The notes under the pieces: generated by a model
Seen by the model: the letters and a program-made list of their open reading frames with translations, nothing else
Database searches by the model: none
What the model was told of the DNA's origin: nothing
In this document: positions 61,452-64,000 of the stretch, in pieces
Layout: each line of letters starts with the position of its first letter
How positions within the stretch are numbered: the first letter of the stretch is position 1
Assembly: GCF_001442615.1 (NCBI RefSeq)
Contig: NZ_LMXN01000014.1
Location: 111,376 to 175,375 of the forward strand
Direction of reading: 5' to 3'
Origin: Algoriphagus resistens
Lineage (GTDB): Bacteria; Bacteroidota; Bacteroidia; Cytophagales; Cyclobacteriaceae
Length of the DNA stretch: 64,000 nt
Program-made: the position numbers and the translations under genes

Positions 61452-62210
61452 ATGGAATATGTAGATCAACTAAGGCGAAGAATTTCTATAGTGAACCCTC
61501 CCCAGCGGATCATTTCTCTTGTCCCATCCCAGACAGAACTACTGGTTGATTTAGGTTTGGAGAAAAATATTGTGGGTGTGACCAAGTTTTGTGTTCATCC
61601 CAAAGGTTTGAAAGAGCGAAAAGTGATAGTTGGCGGTACCAAGAATTATAGATATGATGTAATAGAGTCGTTGAGACCGGACTTGATAATAGGTAATAAG
61701 GAGGAAAATGAGAAGTCTGGTATTGAGAATCTTATGGAAAAGTATCCGGTCTGGATGAGCGATATTTACAATCTGGAGGACAGCTTTGAAATGATTTTGC
61801 GTTTGGGAGAACTATTACGTGTAAAAGACAAAGCCGTAGAAATCATTAGGCAGTTGCGATTGGATTTTGCTTCGCCGCTTCAAAAGAAAGGGACAGCAGT
61901 GTATCTGATTTGGAATGACCCTATTATGGCTGTTGGGCCTAATACCTTTATTAATAAGATGCTTGATTTTGCAGGGTTTGAGAATTTGACTGTTTCTTCA
62001 CGATACCCACAGCTTTCGAAGGAGGAATTGATTGACTTGAGCCCTAACTACCTTTTATTAAGCTCAGAGCCATTTCCCTTTAAAGAAAAGCATGTTCATT
62101 ATTTTCAATCCCTATTAGCTGATACTGAAGTCAGGTTAGTGGATGGAGAGATGTATTCTTGGTATGGAAGCAGACTACTAAAGGCTAAATCATATTTTAA
62201 CACATTCTGA
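61452..62210 (+). CDS. BtuF/FepB-like helical-backbone metal receptor without a signal peptide
   Basis: A 252-residue protein with the fold of periplasmic vitamin B12/iron-siderophore binding proteins: PQRIISLVPSQTELLVDLGL, ESLRPDLIIGNKEEN and a long backbone helix (EMILRLGELLRVKDKAVEII). The N-terminus (MEYVDQLRRRISIVNPP) has no hydrophobic signal or lipobox, and no ABC permease or ATPase is adjacent. It may be a cytoplasmic family member of unknown role, a known Bacteroidota variant. Promoter not identified. Confidence 0.82.
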   Translation: MEYVDQLRRRISIVNPPQRIISLVPSQTELLVDLGLEKNIVGVTKFCVHPKGLKERKVIVGGTKNYRYDVIESLRPDLIIGNKEENEKSGIENLMEKYPVWMSDIYNLEDSFEMILRLGELLRVKDKAVEIIRQLRLDFASPLQKKGTAVYLIWNDPIMAVGPNTFINKMLDFAGFENLTVSSRYPQLSKEELIDLSPNYLLLSSEPFPFKEKHVHYFQSLLADTEVRLVDGEMYSWYGSRLLKAKSYFNTF

Positions 62211-62330
62211 AGTATGTGGCATAAGTGAAGCTCCTGCCTTACCGCTCATGAAAAAATTTATTTATCGAAGGGACTTTATTAAAAAAATCAATTAACTTTT
62301 GAGTCTAAATACATCGAAAATTATAATACT

Positions 62331-63095
62331 ATGAAAAATACCAGAATAGCTTGGGCAGCGCTGATTGTTTTGGCTTGGTCGTGTGGGCCGAAGCCAGCGG
62401 AAGAATCTGTGACTGAAACGGTGGTAGAGGAAGTACCTGTAGCAGAAAATACGCTTACAGAGGAAGAAAAGGCTGAAGGATGGATGCTTCTTTTTGACGG
62501 AACCAACACAGATGGCTGGAGAGCCTTTAACGGTGATAGTTTTCCATCAGATGGCTGGACTGTTGAAGATGGGGCATTGAAAGCCCTTGGGAAAGGTGGG
62601 GATATCGGAGGGGATATCGTGTTTGCACCGGTCGAATTCGAGCAGTTTGAGATGGAATGGACCTGGAAAATAGCTCCGGGAGGAAATAGTGGCGTACTCT
62701 ATCATGTTGTAGAAGATCCAAAGTATAAGGCTCCCTATGAGACCGGACCTGAATATCAGATGATTGATCAATTAGGTTTTCCAGATCCTTTGGAGAAGTG
62801 GCAGTCCATTGGCGCAGATTATGCAATGACAGAGCCCGATTACGAAGGAGCGGTAAAACCGGCAGGTGAATGGAATACTTCGAAAATAATTTTCTCAGAA
62901 GAAGGCTCAAGCTATTACTTAAATGGAAAAAAGACAGTAGAGTTCGTTCCTTACTCTGAAGAATGGACTGCAGCACGTAATTCGGGCAAATGGAATGACT
63001 TTCCTGATTATGCCATTTCAAAAACCGGCTTGATCTCACTTCAGGATCATGGCGCAGAGACCTGGTTCAAAAATATTAAAATTAGAAAACTATGA
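62331..63095 (+). CDS. DUF1080 lipoprotein
   Basis: A 254-residue lipoprotein: signal with lipobox VLAWSC (C18), an acidic linker to about residue 47, then a DUF1080 domain with LLFDGTNTDGWRAFNG, TVEDGALKAL, GGNSGVLYHV and EYQMID. Probable carbohydrate-active (3-keto-glycoside hydrolase type) protein in the envelope; substrate unknown. Its stop overlaps the start of the second DUF1080 gene in an ATGA arrangement, so the pair is coupled. Confidence 0.9.
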   Translation: MKNTRIAWAALIVLAWSCGPKPAEESVTETVVEEVPVAENTLTEEEKAEGWMLLFDGTNTDGWRAFNGDSFPSDGWTVEDGALKALGKGGDIGGDIVFAPVEFEQFEMEWTWKIAPGGNSGVLYHVVEDPKYKAPYETGPEYQMIDQLGFPDPLEKWQSIGADYAMTEPDYEGAVKPAGEWNTSKIIFSEEGSSYYLNGKKTVEFVPYSEEWTAARNSGKWNDFPDYAISKTGLISLQDHGAETWFKNIKIRKL

Positions 63096-63688
63096 AAAAG
63101 TTAGTAATGGTGATGCTGTTGGTAGCATCTGTGAATTTTGCCTTTGCGCAGAAAAAAGTGAAACTCTTCAATGGTAAAGACCTAGCCGGTTGGACCGTCT
63201 ATGGGACAGAAAAGTGGTATGTAGAAGATGGACTGTTGATTTCTGAAAGTGGCCCGGATAAAGGGTATGGTTATTTAGGCACTGATGAGGAGTATGATGA
63301 TTTTGAAGTAACCTTGGAGTTCAAACAAGAGGCTAATGGAAACAGTGGTGTTTTTATTAGGTCTACTGTGGACGGGACCAAGGTTTCTGGTTGGCAGGTA
63401 GAGGTGGCACCTCCGGGAAGCGACACGGGGGGTATCTATGAATCTTATGGTAGAGGTTGGTTAGTAAAGCCAGATCCTGAGAAGGATAAGTATTTGAAGT
63501 TTGGTGAGTGGAATAAAATGAAGATTGTAGTGAAAGGTGATAATGTTACCTCTTATTTAAATGGTCACGAAATGGTAAACTTTTCTGATGCCAAAATTGG
63601 TGAAGGAAAAGGCGGTATTAACCTGCAGATCCATGATGGTGGAGGTATTAAGGTTTACTGGCGAAATATTATTTTGAAAAAGCTTTAA
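63092..63688 (+). CDS. Secreted DUF1080 protein
   Basis: A 198-residue exported protein with signal peptide to about residue 19 (SVNFAFAQ) and one DUF1080 domain (KLFNGKDLAGWTVYG, VEDGLLISES, GNSGVFIRST, WQVEVAPPGSDTGGIYES). It differs from the preceding lipoprotein in lacking a lipobox and in the ligand-side loops, so the two may form a heteromer or act in sequence. It shares the operon with the 62331 gene and ends at a terminator. Confidence 0.9.
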   Translation: MKKLVMVMLLVASVNFAFAQKKVKLFNGKDLAGWTVYGTEKWYVEDGLLISESGPDKGYGYLGTDEEYDDFEVTLEFKQEANGNSGVFIRSTVDGTKVSGWQVEVAPPGSDTGGIYESYGRGWLVKPDPEKDKYLKFGEWNKMKIVVKGDNVTSYLNGHEMVNFSDAKIGEGKGGINLQIHDGGGIKVYWRNIILKKL

Positions 63689-63708
63689 AAAGCCAAAAAC
63701 ACATGAGA

Positions 63709-63745
63709 AAATGCCTTGATGATTGATTCGTCAGGGCATTTTTTA
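63709..63745 (+). terminator. Rho-independent terminator of the DUF1080 pair
   Basis: AAATGCCTTGA (63709-63719) pairs with TCAGGGCATTT (63731-63741), one G-U pair, followed by a T-run. Confidence 0.78.
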
Positions 63746-63815
63746 TTTTGTGAAAATCTTTTTCTGTCACTATCAGACCTTTATGACAAAAGGTGTTAAA
63801 TCTTAAAGAAATCTA

Positions 63816-63845
63816 TTGCCTCTAAATAAAAAAGGTAGATATTTG
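63816..63845 (+). promoter_or_regulatory. Possible upstream promoter at the window end
   Basis: TTG (63816-63818) and a TATTTG-like -7 region (63836-63845, TAGATATTTG) precede GCACTCCC, a start context often seen before stable RNA genes in Bacteroidota. The -7 box is imperfect. No gene lies between here and the window end. Confidence 0.3.
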
Positions 63846-63930
63846 CACTCCCAAACGACGCAGACGGTGTTGTGGGAACGGGAGGGAAACCTCCAAAGAA
63901 GTATTGAAAGGAATTAATTTTGCTTAGGTT

Positions 63931-63960
63931 TTTGGAAGTCAGCAATGATGCCTACCTTTG
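63931..63960 (+). promoter_or_regulatory. Strong promoter pointing out of the window
   Basis: TTTG (63931-63934), an 18-base spacer and TACCTTTG (63953-63960) match both elements of the Bacteroidota consensus, predicting transcription from about 63967 into sequence beyond the window. The downstream gene is not visible. Confidence 0.6.
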
Positions 63961-64000
63961 CGGACCTGTCTGAGGATGGGGTAAAGGCAGCGGGGTTAGG

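Noticed and set aside
1..64000. tRNA, rRNA, CRISPR, prophage, integrase or intact insertion sequence
   Set aside because: No cloverleaf with a T-loop motif, no spaced direct repeats of array type, and no transposase or integrase motifs were seen.

Overview
The window looks like a chromosomal segment of a Bacteroidota bacterium, most likely Cytophagales/Cyclobacteriaceae (Algoriphagus-like). The reasons are: repeated promoter -7 boxes of the form TAnnTTTG just upstream of start codons and almost no Shine-Dalgarno sequences; GLPGLI, DUF4221, DUF1080, PD40 and CarboxypepD_reg/TonB-type outer-membrane proteins; Na+-translocating NADH:quinone reductase; MEP-pathway isoprenoid genes; and a DnaE polymerase with an N-terminal proofreading exonuclease. 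There is no phage, plasmid, integrase, intact insertion sequence, CRISPR array, tRNA or rRNA. Mobility is visible only as decayed remnants: a toxin-antitoxin pair with both genes broken, a frameshifted four-helix-bundle gene, a dispersed ~120 bp repeat, and a partial duplication of the leuB 3' end.

Layout. 0-4.5 kb: end of an ABC-2 permease, dps, an orphan sensor kinase and prfC. 4.6-6.5 kb (minus): a small operon of a secreted four-cysteine mini-protein, a DUF4221 lipoprotein and a CxxC lipoprotein. 6.6-10 kb: adenine deaminase, diverging from cmk-ispH. 10-14.8 kb: nqrABCDE, with nqrF missing. 14.9-20 kb: DUF1080, DUF502, a TolB-like propeller, selD-mnmH and trxA. 20-25 kb: a 1428-residue DnaE. 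25-29 kb: GLPGLI protein and outer-membrane beta-barrel. 29.7-32 kb: GT2, ECF sigma and rsmG. 32.2-35.4 kb: tgt, lptF/G-type permease and an EamA transporter. 35.4-36.8 kb: the decayed toxin-antitoxin pair and ispE.

37.1-48.65 kb is the most informative region: one long branched-chain amino-acid operon, ilvD-ilvB-ilvN-ilvC-leuA-leuC-leuD-(second LeuA-like synthase)-leuB. In front of it lies what reads as a complete transcription attenuator: a Bacteroidota-type promoter, a 16-codon leader peptide in which 10 residues are Val/Ile/Leu, and three RNA segments (1, 2, 3) that can form either a 1:2 antiterminator or a 2:3 terminator with a U-tract. ilvA is not in the operon, and the second LeuA-like enzyme is a plausible citramalate synthase supplying 2-oxobutanoate through LeuCDB.

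48.7-64 kb: a RibD-C/DHFR-like reductase flanked by the duplicated leuB end, a PHP-domain lipoprotein, a TruA-like enzyme, GNAT, two tandem Tat-exported Gfo/Idh/MocA oxidoreductases, a small membrane protein, an Ldh2-type dehydrogenase, Ppx/GppA, an acyl-CoA carboxylase beta subunit, the four-helix-bundle pseudogene, an M42 peptidase, a BtuF-like protein without signal peptide, and two DUF1080 proteins. The window ends with strong promoter-like sequence pointing out of it.

Many start codons are revised inward relative to the longest reading frame, because promoter boxes or terminators lie inside the longer versions (prfC, nqrA, DUF502, mnmH, trxA, ispE) or because family N-termini begin there.
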